The translations under genes were made by a program, and so were the position numbers. From Pseudoxanthomonas indica (GTDB lineage Bacteria > Pseudomonadota > Gammaproteobacteria > Xanthomonadales > Xanthomonadaceae), in NCBI RefSeq assembly GCF_900167565.1, contig NZ_FUZV01000002.1, positions 620,001 through 684,000 on the forward strand: a DNA stretch of 64,000 nucleotides, given 5' to 3'. Numbering within the stretch: the stretch's first letter is position 1; the number at the start of each line of letters is the position of its first letter. Shown piece by piece: positions 1 through 8,734 of the stretch. The notes beneath the pieces are model-generated. The model was not told the origin of the DNA, ran no database searches, and saw only the letters and a program-made list of their open reading frames with translations.

Positions 1-1425
<1,425 letters not shown>

Positions 1426-1442
1426 CAGGGCTGCCTACGGAT

Positions 1443-1907
1443 TCAACTGTTGGCGACGCGCAGGGCGATGGGGCGCCGCGGCGAGTCGTCGGAAGGGGAG
1501 GAGGTGGGCGGATGCAGCATCTGCGCCAGGGTGACGCCGCGCAGGGCGTCGCCGACCACGTCATTGATCAGGCGCCAGTTGGCGCGCGCGCTGCATTGAT
1601 GGGCGATGCCGCAGTGGCTGTCAGCCGAACTGCACTCGGTCATCGCCAGCGGACCTTCCATGGCCTCGACAATCTCGATGAGGCTGATATCGGCAGCAGC
1701 CCGGCTCAGGCGATAGCCGCCGTGGACGCCGCGCAGGCCCTCCACCAGACCGGCCTGGGCCAGCGGCTTGAGGACCTTGCTGACCGTGGGCGATTCCAGG
1801 CCGGAGTGGTCGGCCAGGTCGGTCGCACTCAAGACCTCGCCCGGGCGGGCGGCGAGCACGGTGAGGACTACGGTGGCGTAGTCAGTGAGTTTGGTGACAC
1901 GGAGCAT
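1443..1907 (-). CDS. Rrf2-family SUF system regulator (IscR-like)
   Basis: A 154-residue Rrf2/IscR-type transcription factor. Residues 1-70 hold the winged helix (MLRVTKLTDYATVVLTVLAA, then SPTVSKVLKPL and GVHGGYRLSR). Three cysteines follow at about 92, 99 and 105 (ECSSADSHC...HQC), matching the spacing of the [2Fe-2S]-binding cysteines of IscR. In Xanthomonas relatives this gene heads the suf operon, and here it sits directly before sufB. The likely role is to sense Fe-S status and control suf transcription, including its own gene. A perfect 9-bp inverted repeat just upstream overlaps the apparent -10 box, as expected for autorepression. Residues after about 135 are Ser/Pro-rich and look disordered. 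The family assignment is firm; the ligand is inferred. Confidence 0.92.
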   Translation of the reverse strand: MLRVTKLTDYATVVLTVLAARPGEVLSATDLADHSGLESPTVSKVLKPLAQAGLVEGLRGVHGGYRLSRAAADISLIEIVEAMEGPLAMTECSSADSHCGIAHQCSARANWRLINDVVGDALRGVTLAQMLHPPTSSPSDDSPRRPIALRVANS

Positions 1908-1923
1908 GGCGGGGGAAGGCTCG

Positions 1924-1966
1924 AAAGCGTACCGAAATTGTACGCTTTGTGGCCTTCCCGTGCCAG
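1924..1966 (-). promoter_or_regulatory. Promoter and inverted-repeat operator of the suf operon
   Basis: Seen on the minus strand: AAAGCGTAC at 1948-1940 and its exact reverse complement at 1932-1924, separated by 7 nt. A -10-like TACAAT (1942-1937) lies inside the repeat. A -35-like CTGGCA sits at 1966-1961, 18 bp upstream, matching TTGACA at four of six positions. The regulator ATG follows 17 bp downstream of the repeat. The repeat is well placed to be the binding site of the Rrf2 protein, giving autoregulation. It also follows the stop of the upstream cytochrome gene, so a terminator role is possible, but no T-tract follows the stem. Confidence 0.6.
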
Positions 1967-1977
1967 TCGAGCCTGAA

Positions 1978-2559
1978 TCAGGGCCCGGGAGCCGACGCCA
2001 CGGCCTTTTCGGGGGGACTTGCCTCGGTCGGAGGAGGCGGCAGGATCAGGCCGAAGTAGGGCGCGGGCGGGGTCTGGCCGGGCGGCAGATAGGCAGGGGC
2101 CTGTTCACCTGCCGGTCCCAGCGACTGCACGAAACGGAAGATGGCGCGGCGATCTTCCTCGGTCATGGCGCGCACCGCGAAGTCCGGCATGATCGGCCGC
2201 GTGCGCAGGTTGGCGCTGAATTCCAGCCATTGCACTTCGGTCATCTCGTGCAGACGCAGGCGCAGGTTGGGCGCATACGTCGTACCCCAGGGACCGTTAT
2301 AGCCAAGGGGCGAACCCTTGAGCCATTGATCCTTGGGCAGGGTGCCCTGGCTTTCGGCATAGCCGACAGTGTGGCAATCGTTGCAGCCGGTGGTGCGGAT
2401 CAGGTATTCGCCGCGGGCCAGCAGATCGGAATGGCTGGTCGCGACGGCCGCCGCGGCGACTGCGGCAGCTGGTTTGCCGGACTCGGATTGGCAACCGGCC
2501 AGCGCGAGCAGGGCGAGCAGGAAAATACTGTAATTCAGCGTTCGGATTGGGCGTGACAT
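1978..2559 (-). CDS. Class I c-type cytochrome lipoprotein
   Basis: A 193-residue exported protein with one haem c site, CNDCH, and a plausible distal Met in RPIMPDF. The N-terminus MSRPIRTLNYSIFL leads to a lipobox (LALAGC), so it is probably a lipoprotein facing the periplasm. The C-terminal 45 residues are Pro/Ala-rich (PPPPTEASPPEK) and probably disordered. I chose the ATG at 2559 rather than an in-frame TTG five codons upstream. Cytochromes of this kind often serve as electron donors or acceptors for periplasmic dehydrogenases, but no partner is encoded next to it. It is transcribed towards the suf regulator but ends before that promoter. Confidence 0.85.
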   Translation of the reverse strand: MSRPIRTLNYSIFLLALLALAGCQSESGKPAAAVAAAAVATSHSDLLARGEYLIRTTGCNDCHTVGYAESQGTLPKDQWLKGSPLGYNGPWGTTYAPNLRLRLHEMTEVQWLEFSANLRTRPIMPDFAVRAMTEEDRRAIFRFVQSLGPAGEQAPAYLPPGQTPPAPYFGLILPPPPTEASPPEKAVASAPGP

Positions 2560-2765
2560 GGTTGGGCTCGGCAAGGTGTTCGGGGGAAAACAGGGCTATC
2601 AACGCAGCGTTTTCCGGCAACCGGACACGGCTTGTCGCACAGGTTCAGGTGAACAGGCCCAGCCCTGACTTTTGGCCGAGTGCGGTCGGTTTTTTCGTCG
2701 CGCCCTTCACGCTGGCCCTCGCCGTGAGCGAGAATCGCGATTCCCGACCGCTTTACGGAATCCGC

Positions 2766-3245
2766 ATGCCCCGCAAGATTGAAGCCCGCCAGTCCGACAT
2801 CCATGGCAATGGCGTGTTCGCCATCGCCCCGCTCAAGAAGGGCGAACGTGTCGTCGAATACAAGGGCAAGCGGCGCTCGCACGATGACGTGGACGAGGAT
2901 GACAGCGGCGACGTCGAGTCCGGCCATACCTTCCTGTTCACCCTCAACGATGAATACGTCATCGATGCCAACCACAAGGGCAACAAGGCGCGCTGGATCA
3001 ACCACAGCTGCGATCCCAACTGCGAAGCCGTGATTGCCGAGCACGACGGCAACAACCGCAAGAAGGACAAGGTGTTCATCGAGGCGATCCGCAGCATCAA
3101 GCCCGGCGAAGAACTGACCTACAACTACGGCATCGTCCTGTCCGAGCCGCATACCGCACGACTGAAGAAGGTCTGGGCCTGCCGTTGCGGCAGCCCCAAA
3201 TGCACGGGCACCATGCTGCAGCCGAAGAAGAAGTCATCGACCTGA
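2766..3245 (+). CDS. SET domain protein-lysine N-methyltransferase
   Basis: A 159-residue, single-domain SET protein, the S-adenosylmethionine-dependent lysine methyltransferase fold. The diagnostic parts are present in order: the early SET strand IHGNGVFAI (12-20), NHSCDPNC (79-86), ELTYNYG (116-122) with the catalytic Tyr region, and a post-SET zinc motif CRCGSPKC (139-146) followed by a Lys-rich end. The ATG at 2766 is preceded by a non-coding stretch with a 12-bp palindrome at 2732-2743. SET proteins are scattered in bacteria, and a few (for example chlamydial NUE) methylate histone-like proteins. The target here is unknown. A lysine-tailed HU gene 5 kb away is a candidate substrate by inference only. 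Confidence 0.9.
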   Translation: MPRKIEARQSDIHGNGVFAIAPLKKGERVVEYKGKRRSHDDVDEDDSGDVESGHTFLFTLNDEYVIDANHKGNKARWINHSCDPNCEAVIAEHDGNNRKKDKVFIEAIRSIKPGEELTYNYGIVLSEPHTARLKKVWACRCGSPKCTGTMLQPKKKSST

Positions 3246-3375
3246 AACCGGCCGGCCTCAAGCAGTGGATGCAGCAGCGGGGCAAATGGTTGCCATGACC
3301 AACGCCAGTGGGTGAAACCTGCGCAGATGGGTAATTTCGCTCCCCGACAAGGGCAGGAGCCCGGGGGGAAGTGAC

Positions 3376-5604
3376 ATGCGACTGGCTGTTCTGAGTGGTG
3401 CGGTTCTGTTGGCGCTGGCGGCGCCGGCGATGGCGGTGGATATCGACGGGCGCATTGATCCGGCCGAATGGCAGGGCGCCCGCCACATCACCGACTTCCG
3501 CCAGGTGCAGCCGCTGACCAAGGCGGCCGCTTCACAACCCACCGAAGCCTGGGTGCTGGCCACCCCCGATGGTCTTGCCGTGGCCTGGCGCAATGTGCAG
3601 CCGGCGTCGGTGCCGCGCACCCGCCAGCGCGTGCAGCGCGATTTCGAGGATCAGGTCGATCGGGTCAACCTGATGATCGACTTCGACGGTGACGGCCGCG
3701 CCGCCTACAACTTTACGGTGTCCTCCACCGACGGCGTCGCCGACGCCATCATCACCAACGAGTTCCAGTTCAACGATGACTGGGACGGCAACTGGAAGCA
3801 CGCCGTCAGCGAGGATGCCGAGGGCTGGTCCGTCGAGGTGCTGATTCCCTGGTACATCGCGCCGATGCACAAAAGCGCCGGTGACACCCGGACCATGAAG
3901 CTCTACGTGGATCGCGTGATTGGTTCGACCGGCGAACGTTCGGCCTGGCCGGCCGCCAGCTTCGAACGTCCGCGCTTCGTCTCCGACTTCGCGCCGGTGG
4001 AAGTGCAGCAGTACAGCCAGTCGTTGCTGGCGATCACGCCCTATGTGTCAGGCCTGTACGACAACGTCGGCAAGTCCAGCGATTTCGACGGCGGCGTGGA
4101 TCTGTTCTGGAAGCCCAATGGCCAGTTCCAGATGACGGCGACGATCAATCCGGATTTCGGGCAGGTGGAGAGCGACGACCTGGTGGTGAACTTCAGCGCC
4201 ACCGAAACCTTCATCAGCGACAAGCGCCCGTTCTTCACCGAGAACCAGGGCTTGTTCGAGTACACCACGCCGTCGGACTACAGCCAGTTGCTGTACACCC
4301 GCCGCGTTGGTGGACCGGCGGACGACGGCAACGGCTCCGGCGACATTACCGCCGCGCTCAAGCTCAACGGCAGCTTTGGCCAGACCAAGTACGGCCTGTT
4401 CGCCGCCGACGAAGCCGACGAAGTGGGACGCAGCTTCTACGCCCTGCGGCTGGTGCGCGACTTCGAAACCCAGAACCTGGGCATGATGGTGACCAACGTC
4501 GAGCGGCCGTACCTGGATCGCGAGGCCACCGTGCTGGGCGTGGACCACAACTGGCGCCCGACCCAGCGCTGGAACATCCGCACGCGCGTGTTCGGCAGCC
4601 AGATCGATCAACAAGGGCAGACAACGCGCGACAACGGCGCCACCATCTGGGCTGACTACGAGATGGACAACAACTGGCGGCAGCAATGGATCGCCATGCA
4701 CTTCGGCGACGAACTGCAGATCAACGATGCCGGTTACCTGTCGCGCAACAACATGAACTACCTGCACTGGGAGTTCAAGAAGCGCTTCCCCGATCAGCCG
4801 GCCGAATCCCGTTACTCGTCCAAGGAGTGGCGCTGGCGCGCCAGCACGGTCTACAACGACAACGGCGAACGCTTGAACAACCAGTTCCGCATGAGCCGGC
4901 AGAGCTCACTGCGCAACGGCAGTTCCGAGTATGCGCAGATCAACATCAACACCTCGGGCGTGGACGACATGCTCACGCGCGGCAATGGCGTCGTAAACGT
5001 GCCGGGTCGCTGGAACGCGCATTGGGAATTCGAGCGTCCGCGCAAGGGACACTGGGCGCACGAGGCCTTCGTCGACGCGTTTACCGGCGGTCTGGCCGGC
5101 AATGACAAGGTTGGCTACGCGGCCGAGTACCAGGCCACGTACTTCATCAGCGACGCTTTCAGTTTCTATGGCGGCGTGTATGCCGACATGACCCCGGACT
5201 GGTTGCTGTGGCAGTACGACAACCTGATTGGCAGCTACAAGGGCCGCGAATGGCATATCAACGCCGGCGTCAACTGGAACATCAGCGACAAGCAGGAACT
5301 GCGGGTCAAGCTGCAGTCCATCACCCTCGATGCCCAGGCCCTGCAGGCGTATCGGGTGGCGCCCAATGGCCAGTCGCTGGCCAGCAATGACGAGATTGAC
5401 GATTTCAGCCTGAGCAACCTGGCCTTCCAGATCCGCTACCGCTATGAACTGGCGCCGCTGTCGTACCTGTACATCGTCTATGGCCGCGGTGGCCGCGATG
5501 ACAACGACTATTCGGATACTGCCAGCTCACTGATCAGTGACAGCTTCGGTCTGCGCGATGACGAACAGTTGCTGGTGAAGCTCAGCTATCGGTTCGAGCT
5601 GTAA
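3376..5604 (+). CDS. Secreted CBM9-like / DUF5916 outer-membrane protein
   Basis: A 742-residue exported protein. A clear Sec signal (MRLAVLSGAVLLALAAPAMA) is followed by a CBM9-like domain starting DIDGRIDPAEWQGA. From about residue 230 the sequence matches the DUF5916 pattern: short alternating aromatic strands (for example INPDFGQVESDD, ETFISDKRPFFTENQ) ending in a beta-barrel-like tail (LLVKLSYRFEL, terminal Leu). It is therefore probably an outer-membrane barrel with a periplasmic carbohydrate-binding-like domain. The molecular function of this family is not established. A strong ribosome site (GGGGGGAAG) precedes the ATG. It is transcribed alone and ends at a 10-bp stem shared with the convergent gene. 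Confidence 0.85.
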   Translation: MRLAVLSGAVLLALAAPAMAVDIDGRIDPAEWQGARHITDFRQVQPLTKAAASQPTEAWVLATPDGLAVAWRNVQPASVPRTRQRVQRDFEDQVDRVNLMIDFDGDGRAAYNFTVSSTDGVADAIITNEFQFNDDWDGNWKHAVSEDAEGWSVEVLIPWYIAPMHKSAGDTRTMKLYVDRVIGSTGERSAWPAASFERPRFVSDFAPVEVQQYSQSLLAITPYVSGLYDNVGKSSDFDGGVDLFWKPNGQFQMTATINPDFGQVESDDLVVNFSATETFISDKRPFFTENQGLFEYTTPSDYSQLLYTRRVGGPADDGNGSGDITAALKLNGSFGQTKYGLFAADEADEVGRSFYALRLVRDFETQNLGMMVTNVERPYLDREATVLGVDHNWRPTQRWNIRTRVFGSQIDQQGQTTRDNGATIWADYEMDNNWRQQWIAMHFGDELQINDAGYLSRNNMNYLHWEFKKRFPDQPAESRYSSKEWRWRASTVYNDNGERLNNQFRMSRQSSLRNGSSEYAQININTSGVDDMLTRGNGVVNVPGRWNAHWEFERPRKGHWAHEAFVDAFTGGLAGNDKVGYAAEYQATYFISDAFSFYGGVYADMTPDWLLWQYDNLIGSYKGREWHINAGVNWNISDKQELRVKLQSITLDAQALQAYRVAPNGQSLASNDEIDDFSLSNLAFQIRYRYELAPLSYLYIVYGRGGRDDNDYSDTASSLISDSFGLRDDEQLLVKLSYRFEL

Positions 5605-5610
5605 CAGTCG

Positions 5611-5637
5611 GATGCGGGCGCGGTCGGCGCCCGCATC
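5611..5637. terminator. Bidirectional hairpin between convergent genes
   Basis: GATGCGGGCG (5611-5620) pairs perfectly with CGCCCGCATC (5628-5637) across a 7-nt loop. It lies between the stop codons of the DUF5916 gene and the reverse-strand gene ending at 5647. There is no long T-tract, so strength is uncertain. Confidence 0.6.
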
Positions 5638-5646
5638 AGGTGGGTG

Positions 5647-6255
5647 TCACTGCCCCAGACGCAGATGGACCTGACCCTTTTCGATGCGGATCGCGTCTGC
5701 GGTCAGGGTGCCGGGAATCTGCGCGACGGTGGCGGCATCGAGCTGGTACACCGGCTGTTGCTTGGCGTAGTCCTGCAGCAGGGCGTTGATCAAGGCGCGG
5801 GTCTGCTCATCGACCTGGTTGCTGCCGTCGTTCGCACGCACGCTCTGCACTTCCGGATTGAGCAGATGCAGGCCATGGCTGCCGGGGTTGTAGCGCAGGC
5901 CACTGAGCACGCGTAGGCGCCCCTGCTGCTGGCTGCCATCGAGCCTGGACGCTAACTGGTAATCCATGTCCAGCTGGATGCGACTGCCCGGATTGGGAAT
6001 GGCCACTGCCGGCTTGCTGAAGGTCAGATCGGCCAAGCCGCCGAGCAGCGATTCCGAATGCGGAAACTGCGAGGCCATCGCGGTCTGCAGTTGCTGCGCA
6101 CCTACCGCGAAGCCTTCGGCGGTCTGCTGGAATGCCGGCTCCTGCGCGGTCACCGCCAGCGGAAAGGGCAGGGTGGCGACGCTGGCGGCCAGCGCCCAGG
6201 CAAGCGCGCGACGTGAGCGACGCAGGCGTTTGAGGGTGTACAGATCAGAAGTCAT
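5647..6255 (-). CDS. Exported protein, probable DUF1439 (YceB-like) family
   Basis: A 202-residue protein with an N-terminal Arg-rich stretch (LKRLRRSRRALAWAL) and a hydrophobic segment ending in AVTAQ, consistent with a signal peptide. There is no lipobox Cys, unlike E. coli YceB. The mature part resembles DUF1439 proteins in order: a helix with Gln-Leu repeats (GAQQLQTAMASQFPHSE), then strands such as SRIQLDMDYQLASR, LSGLRYNP and LLNPEVQSV, then a C-terminal helix (ALINALLQDYAKQQPVYQL) and a final strand (IRIEKGQVHLRLG). YceB-like proteins are envelope proteins with a lipid-binding-type fold and unclear role. The family call is by pattern and would need a profile search. Confidence 0.6.
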   Translation of the reverse strand: MTSDLYTLKRLRRSRRALAWALAASVATLPFPLAVTAQEPAFQQTAEGFAVGAQQLQTAMASQFPHSESLLGGLADLTFSKPAVAIPNPGSRIQLDMDYQLASRLDGSQQQGRLRVLSGLRYNPGSHGLHLLNPEVQSVRANDGSNQVDEQTRALINALLQDYAKQQPVYQLDAATVAQIPGTLTADAIRIEKGQVHLRLGQ

Positions 6256-6316
6256 CCAGGCTCACTCGTTCATTTCGGGTGGATCGCACCATAGCCATTC
6301 CAAACTGTCCGCCGGC

Positions 6317-6640
6317 TTAGCGGAGTTCATCGCCCTGCAGCGTGCTGCGCTGCTTCAAGCCCTTGATGAACTCGGCAAGCGCCGGTTGCAGTGGTTCGAA
6401 CAGATCGGCCTGATCCTTGCGATGGGCCAGCATCAATCCGCTCAGCAGCTTGGTGCCGATGACCAATGCGGCGCGCTCGTCGCCATTGAAGCCACGCAGG
6501 CGCTGCACGTTTTCGAGGATGCGCGTCCAGTCGTCGTGGCAGCTGTGCTCGAACTCCAGCGTGCAGCGGTTCTGGCAGGGCAGGCCGTCGGATTCGATCG
6601 GCGTGACGGTCAGGCGATAGCGATGGGAGGAATTGGCCAT
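6317..6640 (-). CDS. Small DUF3861-like cytoplasmic protein
   Basis: A 107-residue soluble protein beginning MANSSHRYRLTVTPIESDG, which matches the start of the DUF3861 family (HRY-x-L-TVTP). I took the ATG at 6640. An upstream in-frame start would add 22 residues that do not fit the family. It has three cysteines (PCQNRC, HSC) and a helical second half (LIGTKLLSGLMLAHRKD). No function is known for the family. It is the last gene on the minus strand before a 60-bp gap and lies 95 bp downstream of the M23 peptidase gene, so it may be cotranscribed with it. Confidence 0.65.
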   Translation of the reverse strand: MANSSHRYRLTVTPIESDGLPCQNRCTLEFEHSCHDDWTRILENVQRLRGFNGDERAALVIGTKLLSGLMLAHRKDQADLFEPLQPALAEFIKGLKQRSTLQGDELR

Positions 6641-6735
6641 GGGGGAAGGCTCGCAGGGGACACTGCCAAGATAGGCATGCACGCCGTTGCAAACGAGGGC
6701 CCCCACCGCGATGGACTGTTCCGCGCTTCGGACAT

Positions 6736-7335
6736 TCAGCGTGCCGGGCCGCGTTGGCCCACGGCTGCATGGACGCGCAACAGCGGCAGGGGGTCGTAGG
6801 CGCCTTCGCGCCCGTAGACGCCGAAGTGCAGGTGCGGTGGCGTGCCGCGCGCATTGCCGCTGGTGCCGACGCTGCCCAACGTCGTTCCGACGTCGACCAC
6901 ATCACCCACCGCCAGCGCCGGCGCCCAGTCCTGCAGGTGCGCGTAGTAGTAGCGTTCGCGCGCCGGTCCCAGCACCCATACCTGTCGCCCACCCAGACCG
7001 CCGTCGCGCACCGCGACCACCACACCGCGCGTGCTGCTGGTGATCGGCGTGCCGCGGGCGGCAAAAATATCCACGCCGGCATGCGTGCGATCGCGCCCGC
7101 GCGGCGCGCCGAAGGTATCGGCGATGGCGCGCGCCCGCACGCCCTCCACCGGCACCGGCAACGTGCTGGCGGGCGGCAGCCGCGACACTTCCCACAACGT
7201 GCGCCAGGTCAAGGCAAACGGCTGACGCCAGGCCCACGCCAGCAAGCCCGCCACCAGCACCAGCAGCAACAGGCCCGCCCAACCACGACGGCGAGGCCGT
7301 GCTGGCGTGGAGGAGGAAACGGCGCTTTCGCTCAT
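6736..7335 (-). CDS. Membrane-anchored M23 family metallopeptidase
   Basis: A 199-residue protein with one N-terminal transmembrane segment (GWAGLLLLVLVAGLLAWAW, about residues 18-36) and a periplasmic LytM/M23 domain. The zinc ligands are present in HAGVD and in the C-terminal HLHF motif; the first of the pair is preceded by the usual DTFGAPRG-type strand. Enzymes of this fold cut peptide cross-bridges of peptidoglycan, or act as inactive LytM activators when ligands are missing; here the ligands look intact. It starts 6 bp after the stop of the TerB-like gene on the same strand, so the two are almost certainly cotranscribed. Confidence 0.88.
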   Translation of the reverse strand: MSESAVSSSTPARPRRRGWAGLLLLVLVAGLLAWAWRQPFALTWRTLWEVSRLPPASTLPVPVEGVRARAIADTFGAPRGRDRTHAGVDIFAARGTPITSSTRGVVVAVRDGGLGGRQVWVLGPARERYYYAHLQDWAPALAVGDVVDVGTTLGSVGTSGNARGTPPHLHFGVYGREGAYDPLPLLRVHAAVGQRGPAR

Positions 7336-7341
7336 GGCGCC

Positions 7342-7965
7342 TCAGGCGCCGTCGCGCGTGGCCACCTGGCGTTCGAGTTCGGCCTTCAGACCCGGCTCGA
7401 TGCGCAATTGACGCGCCAGTTCGTCCAGGTAGCTGCGCTCCATGAAGTTCTGCTTGTCGGCCACCAGCACGCCGGCCAGGTACATCTCAGACGCAATCGC
7501 CGGGGTGCTGGCGGCACGCGCCACTTCGCCCGGGTCGAGCGGTTTTTCCAGTTCCGCCTTGAGCCAGCGATCCACTTCATCGCCCTGGCCCAGGCGACGG
7601 AATTCGCCTTCAATCAGCGCACGTTCGTTGGCGTCGATATGGCCATCGGCCTTGGCCGCACCAATTAGTGCACTGAAGATGGCCTGGCTGTGCGCTTCAG
7701 CCTGCGGCGGCGGCAGGCGATCCACGGTGGCCGGCTCGGGTGCCGCGGTGGCGGCGTTCTGCTGATGATCGCGCCATGCCTGGTAGGCCATCACCCCGAT
7801 ACTGGCCAGGCCGCCGTAAGTCGCCAGTTTGCGGGTCGTGCGGTTCTTGCCGAGCAACAGGCCCAGTGCACCACCGGCGACCGCACCCTTGCCGAAATCG
7901 GCATTCAGCAGACTGCCGCCGCTTTGCGACTTGAGCAGTTGATCGAGCAGGCCTTGCAGTTTCAT
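7342..7965 (-). CDS. TerB-like / DUF533 family protein
   Basis: A 207-residue protein with the DUF533 layout. There is a short N-terminal helix (MKLQGLLDQLLKSQSGG), a glycine-rich hydrophobic segment (FGKGAVAGGALGLLLG), a second hydrophobic stretch (LATYGGLASIGVMAYQAW), a linker, and a C-terminal TerB-like helical domain containing ALIGAAKADGHIDANERALI, the acidic metal-binding-type signature. The start is the ATG at 7965, preceded by AAGGAC; longer upstream reading lacks the family N-terminus. The biochemical role is unknown; relatives are inner-membrane associated. It forms an operon with the M23 peptidase gene 6 bp downstream. Confidence 0.85.
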   Translation of the reverse strand: MKLQGLLDQLLKSQSGGSLLNADFGKGAVAGGALGLLLGKNRTTRKLATYGGLASIGVMAYQAWRDHQQNAATAAPEPATVDRLPPPQAEAHSQAIFSALIGAAKADGHIDANERALIEGEFRRLGQGDEVDRWLKAELEKPLDPGEVARAASTPAIASEMYLAGVLVADKQNFMERSYLDELARQLRIEPGLKAELERQVATRDGA

Positions 7966-8061
7966 CCGTTGTCCTTGTCGAGAGGGGATACCGGATCGAC
8001 GTGGGGACGCCGCGACCCCACCGCAAGGCCGGCCTGCGGCGATTACGAAGGACCAAAACAC

Positions 8062-8087
8062 ATCGGGACGGCCATGGCCGTCCCGAT
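8062..8087 (-). terminator. Rho-independent terminator of the HU gene
   Basis: ATCGGGACGGCC and GGCCGTCCCGAT form a 12-bp perfect stem around AT. On the minus strand the stem is followed by GTGTTTTGG. It begins 30 bp beyond the HU stop codon. Confidence 0.8.
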
Positions 8088-8116
8088 ATGCTGCTGCAAG
8101 GGTGTTGCCAGCCTTA

Positions 8117-8515
8117 TCAGGCGGCAGCGTCCTTGAGCTTCTTCAGCGGACGCACCTTGACCTTGACCGAGGCCGGCTTGGCGGCGAACCACTGCTCTTC
8201 CTTGGTGAACGGGTTGATGCCCTTGCGCTTCGGCTTGGCCGGCACGTTGACGGCGGTGATCTTCAGCAGGCCAGGCAGGGTGAACGCGCCAGCGCCCTTC
8301 TTGCTGATGGAGGCGTGCACGGCGCTTTCCAGAGTAGCCAACACGGCGCGCACGTCCTTCGCGGCCACGGAGGTGGCTTCGGCGATGTGGGCGACCAGGC
8401 CGGACTTGCTCAGTGCTTCCTTGATCGGCTTCGGGGCTGCCGGCTTGGCGGCGGCCTTCGGTGCGGCTTTCTTGGCGGCCTTTTTCGGCGCTGCCTTCTT
8501 GGTGCTCTTTGCCAT
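8117..8515 (-). CDS. HU-family DNA-binding protein with histone-H1-like N-terminal tail
   Basis: A 132-residue nucleoid protein. Residues 1-30 are almost only Lys, Ala and Pro (KKAAPKKAAKKAAPK), resembling eukaryotic H1 tails. Residues 31-132 form an HU/IHF domain: helices IKEALSKSGLVAHIAEAT and VRAVLATLESAVHASIS, then GAFTLPGLLKI, the DNA-arm region PAKPKRKGINPF and the C-terminal strand. It should bind and bend or compact DNA, with the tail adding nonspecific charge contacts. Xanthomonads carry such tailed HU variants beside normal HU. The ATG at 8515 begins MAKSTKK. It is monocistronic with its own promoter and terminator. The lysine tail is a plausible target for acetylation or for the SET methyltransferase encoded at 2766 (inference). 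Confidence 0.92.
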   Translation of the reverse strand: MAKSTKKAAPKKAAKKAAPKAAAKPAAPKPIKEALSKSGLVAHIAEATSVAAKDVRAVLATLESAVHASISKKGAGAFTLPGLLKITAVNVPAKPKRKGINPFTKEEQWFAAKPASVKVKVRPLKKLKDAAA

Positions 8516-8569
8516 ATGTGTCCTGTTGTGCAGTAGGTGGGTAATCGGGCCGATCGCATCGGCACGCGA

Positions 8570-8599
8570 AATGTAGGACAAAGAAATCGCGCCGCCAAG
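8570..8599 (-). promoter_or_regulatory. Probable promoter of the HU gene
   Basis: On the minus strand TTGGCG (8599-8594) and TACATT (8575-8570) are 18 bp apart, each matching the sigma-70 consensus at four of six positions. Immediately upstream, 8614-8630 is A6-CGC-T8, an AT-rich element suited to an UP element. The start codon is 55 nt further. Confidence 0.45.
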
Positions 8600-8734
8600 T
8601 AGCACGAGGCATAAAAAACGCTTTTTTTTCGGTGTTTCGTCGGAATGCGGTGGCTGCGCGCGGAAAAAACCCTGGAAACACCCTCTGGTCATGCCATGAC
8701 GCCCTGTCCTGATGCGGACAGGGCATCAGCCCTG

